In this document: piece by piece, positions 1-6,755 of the stretch
How the letters are laid out: each line of letters opens with the position of its first letter
Numbering within the stretch: the stretch's first letter is position 1
Origin: Gammaproteobacteria bacterium
Lineage (GTDB): Bacteria; Pseudomonadota; Gammaproteobacteria; Steroidobacterales; Steroidobacteraceae
Direction: 5' to 3'
DNA: 11,934 nucleotides
Assembly (NCBI GenBank): GCA_030038645.1
Contig: JASHSR010000544.1
Span: forward strand, 1 to 11,934
Notes under the pieces: generated by a model
What the model was told of the DNA's origin: nothing
The model's input: only the letters and a program-made list of their open reading frames with translations
The model's database searches: none
Position numbers and translations under genes: made by a program

Positions 1-1231
1 TGCCGCCCGGGCCGCCGCCGCCCGGCTCGCCGTGCGAGGCCCGGCTCGGGGTAACCGGCTGGCTCAGCAGCTCGGGTGCGATCGCGGCGGCCGGAATCTT
101 GTGGCCCAGGTAGTGCTCGATATCCGGCAGAGAGAGGGCGGACTCCTCGCACGCGAAGCTGATGGCGTCGCCCTCGGCGCCGGCCCGGGCCGTACGCCCG
201 ATGCGGTGTACGTAATCGGCCGGGTCTTGCGGCAGATCGAAATTGAAGACGTGGCTTACGTCCGGAATGTGCAGCCCGCGCGAGGCGACGTCCGTCGCAA
301 TTAGTACGGCGAGCTCGCCGTTGTGAAATTCCCTCAGGAACTGAAGGCGCTTTTTCTGCGGGACGTCCCCGGAGATCGCTTGAGCGTGAAAGCCGTTCGC
401 GCGGAGCACGTGCTCCAGGCGCTCCGCGCTGCGCTTGGTATTGGTGAACACCAGGGTGCGCGTCGCCTCGCTCTGGCGCAGCAGCCCGATGAGCAGCGGG
501 ACCTTCTCCTCGGTGGCGGGGTAGTAGATCACCTGGCGGACCTCATCGACGGTGCGCTTGTCGGGCTCGATGCGGATGAGCTCCGGGTTCGCCATGTGCT
601 CGTACGCGAGCTCGAGGACACGGTAGGAGAGCGTCGCGGAGAACAGCATCGACAGCCGCCGCTCCGGGGGAGGCAGGCGCCGCAGGATGTAGCGGATGTC
701 GGCGATGAAGCCCAAATCGAACATGCGGTCGGCCTCGTCGAGGACGAGCACCTGCACGTGGCGCATGTCGAACACGCGCTGTTTGAAGTAATCGATGATG
801 CGGCCGGGCGTGCCGATCAGCACGTCGGCGCCCGCCGCGACCTCACGGCGCTGCTTGTCGTAGTCGGTGCCCCCGAAGACGAGCGCGAGCTTCAGGCCCA
901 TGTGGCGGCCGAGGATCTCCGCGTCGTGGTGGATCTGGACGGCGAGCTCGCGAGTGGGCGCCACGACGAGCGCCCGGATGGAGGTCGGGGAGCGGCCGTG
1001 CGCCGCGGGGCGGGAGGCGAGGGCGTGGTACAGCGCGATGAGAAAGGCCGCCGTCTTGCCCGTGCCGGTCTGCGCCTGGCCCGCCACGTCGTGCCCGGCG
1101 AGAGCGATCGGCAACGCCTCGGCCTGGATGGGCGTGCAACGCTGGAAGCCGGCGTCGCGGATACCCTGCATGAGCGCGGGCTCGAGCCCCAGGGATTCGA
1201 AATTCACGGAACTGGGATGCTGTTCACTCAT
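1..1231 (-). CDS. rhlB: RhlB, ATP-dependent DEAD-box RNA helicase (C-terminus beyond the window edge)
   Basis: ATP-dependent RNA helicase of the DEAD-box family; in E. coli RhlB unwinds structured RNA for the RNase E degradosome in the cytoplasm. From the ATG at 1231, 410 residues are visible, against 421 for E. coli RhlB. In order: CTPIQ of the Q motif, AQTGTGKT at 53-60 (Walker A), APTRELA, TPGR, DEAD at 165-168, SAT at 198-200, and HRIGRTAR at 342-349. The DEAD box falls at the same residue number as in E. coli RhlB, and stretches such as ALACEE-like, PxIExYxGHxIP near the C-terminus also match RhlB rather than other DEAD helicases. The visible tail turns glycine-rich (GEPGGGGPGG) where E. 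coli has a basic RNA-binding tail; the true end is not seen. It is divergent from trxA-rho, the E. coli arrangement. No convincing Shine-Dalgarno precedes the ATG. Confidence 0.95.
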   Translation of the reverse strand, partial: MSEQHPSSVNFESLGLEPALMQGIRDAGFQRCTPIQAEALPIALAGHDVAGQAQTGTGKTAAFLIALYHALASRPAAHGRSPTSIRALVVAPTRELAVQIHHDAEILGRHMGLKLALVFGGTDYDKQRREVAAGADVLIGTPGRIIDYFKQRVFDMRHVQVLVLDEADRMFDLGFIADIRYILRRLPPPERRLSMLFSATLSYRVLELAYEHMANPELIRIEPDKRTVDEVRQVIYYPATEEKVPLLIGLLRQSEATRTLVFTNTKRSAERLEHVLRANGFHAQAISGDVPQKKRLQFLREFHNGELAVLIATDVASRGLHIPDVSHVFNFDLPQDPADYVHRIGRTARAGAEGDAISFACEESALSLPDIEHYLGHKIPAAAIAPELLSQPVTPSRASHGEPGGGGPGG

Positions 1232-1533
1232 TGGTTGGGGGTTCTACCGTCCTCGCCCGCCGCTTTGCCCGGCAGGCCCTTGAAAAGCGAGCGCAGAAGC
1301 GCTACAAAGGCACTCAAGACAGCGAGACCCGTGCGATGGCTCGACAGCCGCCGGAGTCTGCACCTGCCAATCCAGATTCTCCTTGAATAGGCTTAAACCG
1401 GTACTCACTTAAGACGTAGTGTAACCGTTTGTCGGGTGCTTCTGGCACGGCTTTCGCCGTTCCGCCCCTTGTCCGCTCGAAGGCTTCGTCGCCTTGTCCA
1501 AAACCCTTGCTCTCCTAGTGGAGGTTGAACCGC
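1232..1533. promoter_or_regulatory. Divergent rhlB / trxA intergenic region with an AT-rich promoter island
   Basis: No gene is supported in these 302 bases. The only AT-rich island is about 1381-1428, the best place for the two divergent promoters. Weak sigma70-like pairs can be drawn there. On plus: TTAAAC (1393-1398), 18-base spacer, TAGTGT (1417-1422). On minus: TTAAGT, 17-base spacer, TATTCA, within the same island. Neither is close to consensus. The part nearer trxA (1430-1519) is pyrimidine-rich and holds a short hairpin, ACGGC-TTTC-GCCGT (1447-1460), in what would be the trxA leader. It lacks a following T-tract, so it is not a standard terminator. Confidence 0.45.
1520..1524 (+). promoter_or_regulatory. 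Shine-Dalgarno GGAGG of trxA, fixing the GTG start at 1534
   Basis: GGAGG ends 9 bases before GTG at 1534, a normal spacing. The in-frame TTG at 1525 directly abuts the GGAGG and therefore cannot be served by it, so the shorter GTG start is preferred. Confidence 0.75.
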
Positions 1534-1908
1534 GTGAGTAGCCCGCACATCGTGCACACCACCGATGCCACGTTTAACGAGGACGTGATCAAGTCCGACA
1601 AGCCCGTGCTGCTCGACTTCTGGGCCGAGTGGTGCGGCCCCTGCAAGATGATTGCCCCCATTCTCGATGAGCTCGCGGCCGAGTACCGGGACCGCCTGAA
1701 GATCGCGAAGCTCAACATCGACGAGAACCCGCAGACCCCTCCGAAGTTCGGCATCCGCGGCATTCCGACTCTCATCCTTTTCAAGAACGGCACGGTGGAG
1801 GCCCAGAAGGTCGGAGCGCTATCGAAGTCGCAGCTTTCCGCGTTCCTGGACAGCAATCTCGAGCCGAGCGAGCGGATCTCCCGCGCTCGGCTCTCGGACA
1901 GGACATGA
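1534..1908 (+). CDS. trxA: Thioredoxin 1 (TrxA) with an extra C-terminal tail
   Basis: Small cytoplasmic dithiol reductant that reduces disulfides in ribonucleotide reductase, PAPS reductase, peroxidases and others and is recharged by thioredoxin reductase. The active site WCGPC is at residues 33-37 and the cis-proline loop (RGIPTL) has Pro78. The sequence DFWAEWCGPCKMIAPILDE and the block GIRGIPTLILFKNG match E. coli TrxA nearly residue for residue. The GTG at 1534 is chosen for its GGAGG and because the protein then begins like family members (MSSPHIVHTTD). The fold should end at about residue 109 (FLDSNL); 15 further residues (EPSERISRARLSDRT) have no counterpart in the 109-residue E. coli protein, and their DNA is a perfect inverted repeat. 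The TGA at 1906-1908 overlaps the rho ATG, so the two genes are probably cotranscribed and coupled. Confidence 0.96.
   Translation: MSSPHIVHTTDATFNEDVIKSDKPVLLDFWAEWCGPCKMIAPILDELAAEYRDRLKIAKLNIDENPQTPPKFGIRGIPTLILFKNGTVEAQKVGALSKSQLSAFLDSNLEPSERISRARLSDRT
1861..1893 (+). other. Perfect 10-bp inverted repeat inside the trxA 3' end, just upstream of rho
   Basis: GAGCCGAGCG (1861-1870) pairs exactly with CGCTCGGCTC (1884-1893), leaving a 13-base loop. The stem is very GC-rich and ends 11 bases before the rho ATG at 1905. No T-tract follows, so it does not look like a standard intrinsic terminator. It could be an RNA structure controlling access to the rho start, a Rho-dependent attenuation element, or a relic of an intergenic hairpin now read through by trxA. 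The repeat is directly visible; the function is inference. Confidence 0.6.
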
Positions 1909-3344
1909 GAGGCTACCTCGGCAATCAGGGCCGCAACCGGCCCAAGGGCCCGCGCCACGGCAACCGCGACGGCAACCGCGGCAATGGCCGTCCCGCCGAC
2001 GAGATGATGAACGACATCGACGTCTTCGACGGCGGCGACGACGCGGAGGTCATCAGTCCCGCGGAGCTCACCCAGTCCCGCGCCTCGATGAATCTCACCG
2101 AGCTGAAGCAAAAGCCGATCAACGAGATCGTCAAGCTCGCCGAGTCGATGGGCCTCGAGAACCTCGCCCGCTCGCGCAAGCAGGACATCATCTTCTCCCT
2201 CCTCAAGGCTCACGCCCGCAACGGCGAGAATATCTACGGCGACGGCGTGCTCGAGATCCTTCAGGACGGCTTCGGCTTCCTGCGCTCCGCGGACGGCTCC
2301 TATCTCGCCGGGCCCGACGACATCTACGTGAGCCCGAGCCAGATCCGACGCTTCAATCTGCGCACGGGAGACACGATCTCCGGCCTCATCCGCCCGCCGA
2401 AGGACGGCGAGCGCTACTTCGCCCTCCTCAAGGTGGGCGAGATCAACTTCGACTCCCCGGACAGCTCGCGCAACAAGGTGCTGTTCGAGAACCTGACGCC
2501 GCTGCATCCGACCAAGCGCTTGAAGCTCGAGCGCGGCAACGGCTCCACCGAGGACCTCACCGCCCGCACGATCGATCTCGTCGCGCCGATCGGCAAGGGC
2601 CAGCGCGGCCTCATCGTCTCCCCTCCGAAGGCCGGCAAGACGATGCTGCTGCAGAACATCGCAACCTCCATCACCGCGAACCAGCCCGAGGTGTACCTCA
2701 TCGTGCTGCTCATCGACGAGCGGCCGGAAGAGGTCACCGAGATGCAGCGCACGGTGAAGGGCGAGGTGGTCTCCAGCACGTTCGACGAGCCCGCCGCGCG
2801 CCATGTCCAGGTGGCCGAGATGGTCATCGAGAAGGCGAAGCGGCTGGTCGAGCACAAGAAGGATGTGGTGATCCTGCTCGACTCCATCACGCGTCTCGCG
2901 CGCGCGTACAACACCGTCGTGCCCTCCTCGGGCAAGGTGCTGACCGGCGGCGTGGACGCCAATGCGCTGCAGCGGCCGAAGCGCTTCTTCGGGGCCGCGC
3001 GCAACATCGAGGAGGGCGGCAGCCTCACCATCCTCGCCACGGCGCTCATCGACACGGGCTCCAAGATGGACGACGTGATCTACGAGGAGTTCAAGGGCAC
3101 CGGCAACTCCGAGATTCACCTCGATCGGCGCATCTCCGAGAAGCGCGTCTTCCCCGCGGTGAACATCAACCGCTCCGGCACGCGCAAGGAGGAGCTCATC
3201 ACCGATCCGGGCGAGCTCGCGAAGATGTGGATCCTGCGCAAGCTCCTGCACCCGATGGACGAGCTTGCCGCGATCGAGTTCCTGCTCGACAAGATGAAGG
3301 ACACGAAGTCCAACTCTGAGTTTTTCGAGGCGATGAAGCGCTGA
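1905..3344 (+). CDS. rho: Transcription termination factor Rho, with a 61-residue N-terminal extension
   Basis: Hexameric RNA/DNA helicase that ends transcription at rut sites and silences untranslated or foreign RNA. From residue 62 (ATG at 2088) the protein aligns without net gaps to E. coli Rho (418 against 419 residues). It has RNP-type DGFGFLR at 121-127 in the primary RNA-binding domain, Walker A PPKAGKT at 240-246, IDERPEE, Walker B in VVILLDSITRLARA (Asp about 326), the GGSLT block, and NRSGTRKEE with the arginine finger region near 427. The residues forming the E. coli bicyclomycin pocket appear intact. The first 61 residues are additional: a basic Arg/Gly/Asn-rich part (about 1-30), then an acidic part (about 33-55). 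Codons 1905-2087 end in C or G almost without exception, as in the rest of the gene, so the upstream start is favoured. The start overlaps the trxA stop (ATGA); only a weak AGGA precedes it. ATG 2088 remains possible but has no good ribosome site. Confidence 0.96.
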   Translation: MRGYLGNQGRNRPKGPRHGNRDGNRGNGRPADEMMNDIDVFDGGDDAEVISPAELTQSRASMNLTELKQKPINEIVKLAESMGLENLARSRKQDIIFSLLKAHARNGENIYGDGVLEILQDGFGFLRSADGSYLAGPDDIYVSPSQIRRFNLRTGDTISGLIRPPKDGERYFALLKVGEINFDSPDSSRNKVLFENLTPLHPTKRLKLERGNGSTEDLTARTIDLVAPIGKGQRGLIVSPPKAGKTMLLQNIATSITANQPEVYLIVLLIDERPEEVTEMQRTVKGEVVSSTFDEPAARHVQVAEMVIEKAKRLVEHKKDVVILLDSITRLARAYNTVVPSSGKVLTGGVDANALQRPKRFFGAARNIEEGGSLTILATALIDTGSKMDDVIYEEFKGTGNSEIHLDRRISEKRVFPAVNINRSGTRKEELITDPGELAKMWILRKLLHPMDELAAIEFLLDKMKDTKSNSEFFEAMKR

Positions 3345-3377
3345 CCGCCGTCCCGCCCGCGAGCCGATCCCTCTCAC

Positions 3378-3407
3378 GCGGCGGCCCCGCCCACGAGGCC
3401 GCGCCGC
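3378..3407. terminator. Imperfect GC-rich hairpin between convergent rho and purD (weak terminator candidate)
   Basis: The rho-purD spacer (3345-3407) is only 63 bases. Within it GCGGC+GGCC (3378-3386) can pair with GGCC+GCCGC (3397-3407) with a 2-base bulge and a 10-base loop. No T-tract flanks it on either strand. It is the only structure in a place where both converging units need to end, but it overlaps the 17-bp tandem duplication and may just reflect GC-rich sequence. Confidence 0.25.
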
Positions 3408-3428
3408 TCACGAGGCCGCGCCGCTCAC
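3395..3428. repeat. 17-bp exact tandem duplication across the purD stop codon
   Basis: GAGGCCGCGCCGCTCAC occurs at 3395-3411 and again, exactly, at 3412-3428. The first copy holds the purD stop (TCA on plus at 3408-3410). Since 17 is not a multiple of 3, gain or loss of one copy would shift the reading frame at the very end of PurD and change where it stops. Confidence 0.85.
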
Positions 3429-4715
3429 GAGCGCCCGCTGGCCGATGTCCCGCCGATACTGGGCCCCCTCGAAGTGAATCTGCTCGACGGCGGCGTAGGC
3501 CGCCGACTGCGCGGCCCTCAGGTCCTGCCCCAGCGCGGTGACGCCGAGCACGCGACCGCCGCTCGTCACGATCTGGCCGTCCCGTAGCGCCGTTCCGGCG
3601 TGAAAGACCTTCGTGTTCGGCGAGGCGCCCGCCGCCTCGAGCCCCGAGATGATCTTGCCCCGCGCGTAGCCTTCGGGATAGCCGCCGCTCGCCATGACGA
3701 CGCAGACGCTCGCGAGGGGGCTCCAGCGGAGCTGCATGCGGCCGAGCGCGCCGCGCGCGCTCGCATCGAGCAGCTCGAGCAGATCGCTCTCGAGGCGCGT
3801 GAGATACACCTGCGTCTCCGGATCGCCGAAGCGCGCGTTGAATTCCAGCACGCGCGGGCCGGAGGAGGTGAGCATGACGCCGGGGTAGAGAATGCCGCGA
3901 TAGTCGATGCCCTCCGCCGCGCAGCCGCGCATGAACGGCTCGAGGATGCTCGCGGCGGCGCCGGCGAGCTGCGCGTCGCTCAGGAACGGCGTCGGCGAGT
4001 ACGCGCCCATGCCGCCGGTATTCGGGCCGCGATCGCCGTCGAGCGCGCGCTTGTGATCCTGGGAGGTGGGGAAGAGCTTCGCGACCTTGCCGTCGCAGAG
4101 CGCGTGAAGCGAGATCTCCACCCCCTCGAGGAATTCCTGAACGACGACGCGCGCTCCCGCCGCGCCGAACGTCCGCTCGACCATGATCCGGTCCACGGCG
4201 CGCTCCGCCTCCGCGAGGCTCGAGCAGGGGAGCACGCCCTTGCCGAGCGCGAGGCCGTCCGCCTTGACGACGCAGCGGCCCCCGAGCGAGGCGGCGAACC
4301 TCTTGGCGGCCGCCGGGTCGTCGAACGCGCCGCCCGCCGCCGCCGGAATGCCGTACTTCTCCGTGAACTGCTGGGAGAACGCCTTCGAGGACTCGAATCG
4401 CGCGGCGCTGCGGCTCGGCCCCCAGATCCGCAGTCCTCGCTCCTCGAACCGATCGACGATGCCGAGCGCGAGCGGATTGTCCGGCCCGACGACGGTGAGC
4501 TCGATTCGTCTCTCCTGCGCGAGCGCGAGCAGATTGGACAGGTCCTCCGCCCCGACGCCCACGCACTCGACCGCTGCGCCGCTGCCCGCGAGGCGCTCCG
4601 CGGCGATGCCGGCGTTGCCCGGCGCGCAGAGCAGGCTCTCGACGTGCGCGGATTGCGCGAGCTTCCACACGAGCGCGTGCTCGCGTCCGCCCGATCCGAC
4701 GACCAGGACTCTCAT
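3408..4715 (-). CDS. purD: Phosphoribosylamine-glycine ligase (GARS)
   Basis: Second step of de novo purine synthesis: joins glycine to 5-phosphoribosylamine using ATP, giving GAR, in the cytoplasm. The 435-residue length is close to the E. coli enzyme (429). N-terminal GSGGREH at 7-13 and GPDNPLALG at 77-85 mark the N domain. KADGLALGKGV (151-161), DHKRALDGDRGPNTGGMGAYSP (from about 220) and EFNARFGDPETQ (291-302) mark the ATP-grasp core and its metal/ATP residues. VKADGLAAGKGV is the more usual family form; here Ala is replaced by Leu157. The ATG at 4715 lies 4 bases after the purH stop; no clear ribosome-binding site is seen, so coupling to purH is likely. The last residues (VSGAAS) come from a tandemly duplicated stretch and are probably not conserved. 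Confidence 0.96.
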   Translation of the reverse strand: MRVLVVGSGGREHALVWKLAQSAHVESLLCAPGNAGIAAERLAGSGAAVECVGVGAEDLSNLLALAQERRIELTVVGPDNPLALGIVDRFEERGLRIWGPSRSAARFESSKAFSQQFTEKYGIPAAAGGAFDDPAAAKRFAASLGGRCVVKADGLALGKGVLPCSSLAEAERAVDRIMVERTFGAAGARVVVQEFLEGVEISLHALCDGKVAKLFPTSQDHKRALDGDRGPNTGGMGAYSPTPFLSDAQLAGAAASILEPFMRGCAAEGIDYRGILYPGVMLTSSGPRVLEFNARFGDPETQVYLTRLESDLLELLDASARGALGRMQLRWSPLASVCVVMASGGYPEGYARGKIISGLEAAGASPNTKVFHAGTALRDGQIVTSGGRVLGVTALGQDLRAAQSAAYAAVEQIHFEGAQYRRDIGQRALVSGAAS

Positions 4716-4719
4716 GCGC

Positions 4720-6297
4720 TCAATGGCGGAAGTGGCGCGTGCCGGTGAGCACCATCGCCATGTCGTGTTGGTCCGCGGCGTCGATCACCTCGCCGTCGCG
4801 CTTCGAGCCGCCCGGCTGGATGACGGCGCGGATGCCGTGCTCGGCGGCGAGATCGATGCTGTCGCGGAACGGGAAGAACGCGTCCGACGCCATGACGGCG
4901 CCCGCGGTGTCGAGCTTTGCGTCCCGAGCCTTGATCGCCGCGATGCGACAGGCGTGAATCCGGCTCGTCTGGCCCGCTCCCACGCCGATCGTCGCGCGGC
5001 GATGCGCGTACACGATGGCGTTCGATTTGACGAACCGGCACACGCGCCAGGCGAAGATGAGATCGGCCAGCTCCTCCTGCGTCGGCGCGCGCCGGCTGAC
5101 CACGCCGAGGTCGCGCGCGGCGACGGCGTCCGTATCGCGAGTCTGCACCAGCAGTCCGCCCGTGACGCTGCGGTATTCGAGCTCGGCGGTCGGCGCGTTG
5201 CGCAGATCTCCGAGCGCGAGGACCCGCACGCTCGGCTTCGTCGCGAGAATCTCCGCCGCCTCGGCGGAGACGGCCGGAGCCGCAATGACCTCTGCGAACT
5301 GGCGAGCGGTGATGGCGCGCGCCGTGGCACCGTCGACCTCGCGATTGAGCGCGATGATCCCTCCGAACGCGGAAGTGGGATCCGCGCGGTAGGCGGCGTC
5401 GTACGCCTCGAGTGGGGAGCCGGCCACCGCGGCGCCGCACGGATTGGCGTGCTTCACGATGGCGCAGGCCGGCTCATCGAACTGCCGCACGCATTCGACG
5501 GCCGTGTCGGCGTCGGCGACATTGTTGAAGGAGAGGTCCTTGCCCTGCAGCGCCCGCGCGGCGGCAATGCTCACGCCGCGCAGCGACGGATCGCGATAGA
5601 AAGCGGCCCGCTGATGCGGGTTCTCGCCGTAGCGCAGATCCTGCACCTTCGTCCAGACGAGCGGGAGCGTCCCCGGGAAGCCCTCGGAGGTCGCATGATG
5701 CTGCGCGGCGAGGAAGCTCGCGATCATGGTGTCGTAGAGCGCGGTGTGCGCGAAGGCCTTCGCGGCGAGGCGCGAGCGCATCGCGAGGGTCGTCGCGCCG
5801 TCGTGCGCGCGCAGCTCCTCGAGGAGCTGCGCGTAGTCCTCGGGGTCCACCGCGACCGCGACGAACTCGTGATTCTTGGCCGCCGCGCGGATCATCGCCG
5901 GGCCGCCGATATCGATCTGCTCCACGGCCTCCCGGTAGCGGCAGTCCGGACGCGCGACGGTCTCGGCGAACGGATAGAGATTCACGACGGCGAGGTCGAT
6001 CGGCTGGATTCCGTGCAGCGTCATGGCCGCATCGTCGGTGCCGCGCCGGCCGAGCAGGCCTCCGTGGATTCGCGGATGCAGGGTCTTGACGCGGCCGTCC
6101 ATGATCTCCGGGAATCCCGTGTAGGCGGACACCTCGCGCACGGGCAGGCCCTGCTCGGAGAGCAGCCGCGCGGTTCCGCCGGTGGAGACGATCTCGATAT
6201 TGCGGGCCGCCAGCGCGCGCGCCAGATCGACGAGCCCGGTCTTGTCGGAAGCCGAGAGCAGCGCTCGCCGAACGGGGATCAGCGCGGGATCGGCCAT
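4720..6297 (-). CDS. purH: Bifunctional AICAR transformylase / IMP cyclohydrolase
   Basis: Catalyses the last two steps to IMP: formyl transfer from 10-formyl-tetrahydrofolate to AICAR, then ring closure. The 525 residues compare with 529 in E. coli. The N-terminal cyclohydrolase (MGS-like) domain covers about 1-200, with ALLSASDKTGL, VSTGGTA (38-43) and GRVKTLHPRIHGG (68-80). The transformylase domain follows, with LRYGENPHQ (221-229), QGKDLSFNN (251-259), the catalytic Lys-His pair in VKHANPCG (281-288), GAGQTSR (440-446), MASDAFFPFRD (469-479), QPGGS, and the typical RHFRH end. The ATG at 6297 directly abuts the fis stop (TGAATG), with no evident Shine-Dalgarno, so ribosomes probably re-initiate after fis. 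It precedes purD by 4 bases, the usual gammaproteobacterial purHD order. Confidence 0.97.
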   Translation of the reverse strand: MADPALIPVRRALLSASDKTGLVDLARALAARNIEIVSTGGTARLLSEQGLPVREVSAYTGFPEIMDGRVKTLHPRIHGGLLGRRGTDDAAMTLHGIQPIDLAVVNLYPFAETVARPDCRYREAVEQIDIGGPAMIRAAAKNHEFVAVAVDPEDYAQLLEELRAHDGATTLAMRSRLAAKAFAHTALYDTMIASFLAAQHHATSEGFPGTLPLVWTKVQDLRYGENPHQRAAFYRDPSLRGVSIAAARALQGKDLSFNNVADADTAVECVRQFDEPACAIVKHANPCGAAVAGSPLEAYDAAYRADPTSAFGGIIALNREVDGATARAITARQFAEVIAAPAVSAEAAEILATKPSVRVLALGDLRNAPTAELEYRSVTGGLLVQTRDTDAVAARDLGVVSRRAPTQEELADLIFAWRVCRFVKSNAIVYAHRRATIGVGAGQTSRIHACRIAAIKARDAKLDTAGAVMASDAFFPFRDSIDLAAEHGIRAVIQPGGSKRDGEVIDAADQHDMAMVLTGTRHFRH

Positions 6298-6615
6298 TCA
6301 GCCGGCAATGCCGAGCAGGCGCAGCTTCTTGCGGAGGGTGCCGCGGTTGATCCCGAGGATATCCGCCGCGCGGACCTGATTACCCTCCGTGTAGTCGAGC
6401 ACGGCCTTGAGCAACGGCTCCTCCACCTCTCGGAGCACGAGGTCGTATAGGCGGGCGGGCCGGTGGCCGTTGAGGCTCGCGAAGTACTCACTCAGCGCAT
6501 GCTCCGCGTGCGTGCGCAACGGCAGCTCCTTGCCGTTCGCCTTCGCGACGCCATTCGACCTCGCGACGCGCGCGACGATCTCGTTGCGAGATCTCCCGTT
6601 TTTCTTCGCGGTCAT
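6298..6615 (-). CDS. fis: Fis family nucleoid-associated DNA-binding protein
   Basis: Small dimeric DNA-bending protein that in enterics is made in bursts at the onset of growth, activates rRNA promoters and shapes the nucleoid. The 105 residues compare with 98 in E. coli. From about residue 31 it matches Fis closely: HALSEYFASLNG, LYDLVLREVEEPLL, then the helix-turn-helix GNQVRAADILGINRGTLRKKL (about 78-98), ending LLGIAG. The first 30 residues (KKNGRSR..., KANGKE) are basic and unlike the E. coli N-terminus, which carries the Fin-binding beta-hairpin. The ATG at 6615 is chosen because AGGAG sits 6 bases upstream. A sigma70-type promoter lies about 110-140 bases upstream. Its usual neighbour dusB is missing here; a DUF3426 gene lies upstream and purH-purD follow immediately. 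Confidence 0.95.
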   Translation of the reverse strand: MTAKKNGRSRNEIVARVARSNGVAKANGKELPLRTHAEHALSEYFASLNGHRPARLYDLVLREVEEPLLKAVLDYTEGNQVRAADILGINRGTLRKKLRLLGIAG

Positions 6616-6621
6616 GTGAGG

Positions 6622-6626
6622 CTCCT
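6622..6626 (-). promoter_or_regulatory. Shine-Dalgarno AGGAG of fis
   Basis: On the minus strand AGGAG ends 6 bases before the fis ATG. It is one of the few strong ribosome sites in the right-to-left cluster and supports an independently initiated first gene of a fis-purH-purD unit. Confidence 0.75.
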
Positions 6627-6705
6627 CGGACGCATCTGCCGCCCCCCGTCTCTCGTCCAAGTAATCCTGCTCGACTGACTCCTCGTCCCGGAGGTGGCTC
6701 GTCCG

Positions 6706-6734
6706 TTGACCCCTGCGGACGCGATCATTATACG
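6706..6734 (+). promoter_or_regulatory. Possible opposing promoter sharing the fis -10 region
   Basis: On plus, TTGACC (6706-6711) is followed after exactly 17 bases by TATACG (6729-6734). It overlaps the fis -10 on the opposite strand and would drive RNA antisense to the end of the DUF3426 gene. The -35 match is good (5 of 6), the -10 is weaker (4 of 6). No gene on plus follows, so it may be chance. Confidence 0.25.
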
Positions 6735-6755
6735 AGCGCCGCGTGCGCGCGCCAG
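6727..6755 (-). promoter_or_regulatory. Probable sigma70 promoter of fis-purH-purD
   Basis: On the minus strand an exact TATAAT (6732-6727) stands in otherwise GC-rich sequence, with CTGGCG (6755-6750, 3 of 6 matches to TTGACA) 17 bases upstream. Transcription would start near 6720, giving a leader of about 105 bases that holds three copies of GGACGAG. The bases after the -10 (GATCGCGTCC) are GC-rich, like the discriminators of stringently controlled promoters such as E. coli fis; that regulatory parallel is inference. Confidence 0.6.

Noticed and set aside
323..1390. 355-residue open frame on plus antisense to rhlB
   Set aside because: rhlB on minus has every DEAD-box motif in place; the plus frame is its mirror.
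1447..1460. Intrinsic terminator in the trxA leader
   Set aside because: A 5-bp stem with a 4-base loop and no T-tract; too weak to call as a terminator.
1525..1533. TTG at 1525 as the trxA start
   Set aside because: It touches the GGAGG with no spacing; GTG at 1534 has 9 bases and gives the family-like N-terminus.
1515..3377. 620-residue open frame on minus, antisense to trxA-rho
   Set aside because: Strong G/C bias at third codon positions of rho keeps the opposite frame free of stops. The translation has no recognisable domain and mirrors the rho codons; trxA and rho match known proteins end to end.
3199..4668. 489-residue open frame on minus in another frame over purD
   Set aside because: Arg/Ala/Gly-rich frame-shifted reading of purD; it crosses into the end of rho on the opposite strand.
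4183..6450. 755-residue open frame on plus across purD-purH-fis
   Set aside because: Antisense to three confidently identified genes and running straight across their boundaries; Arg/Ala-rich composition typical of high-GC shadows.
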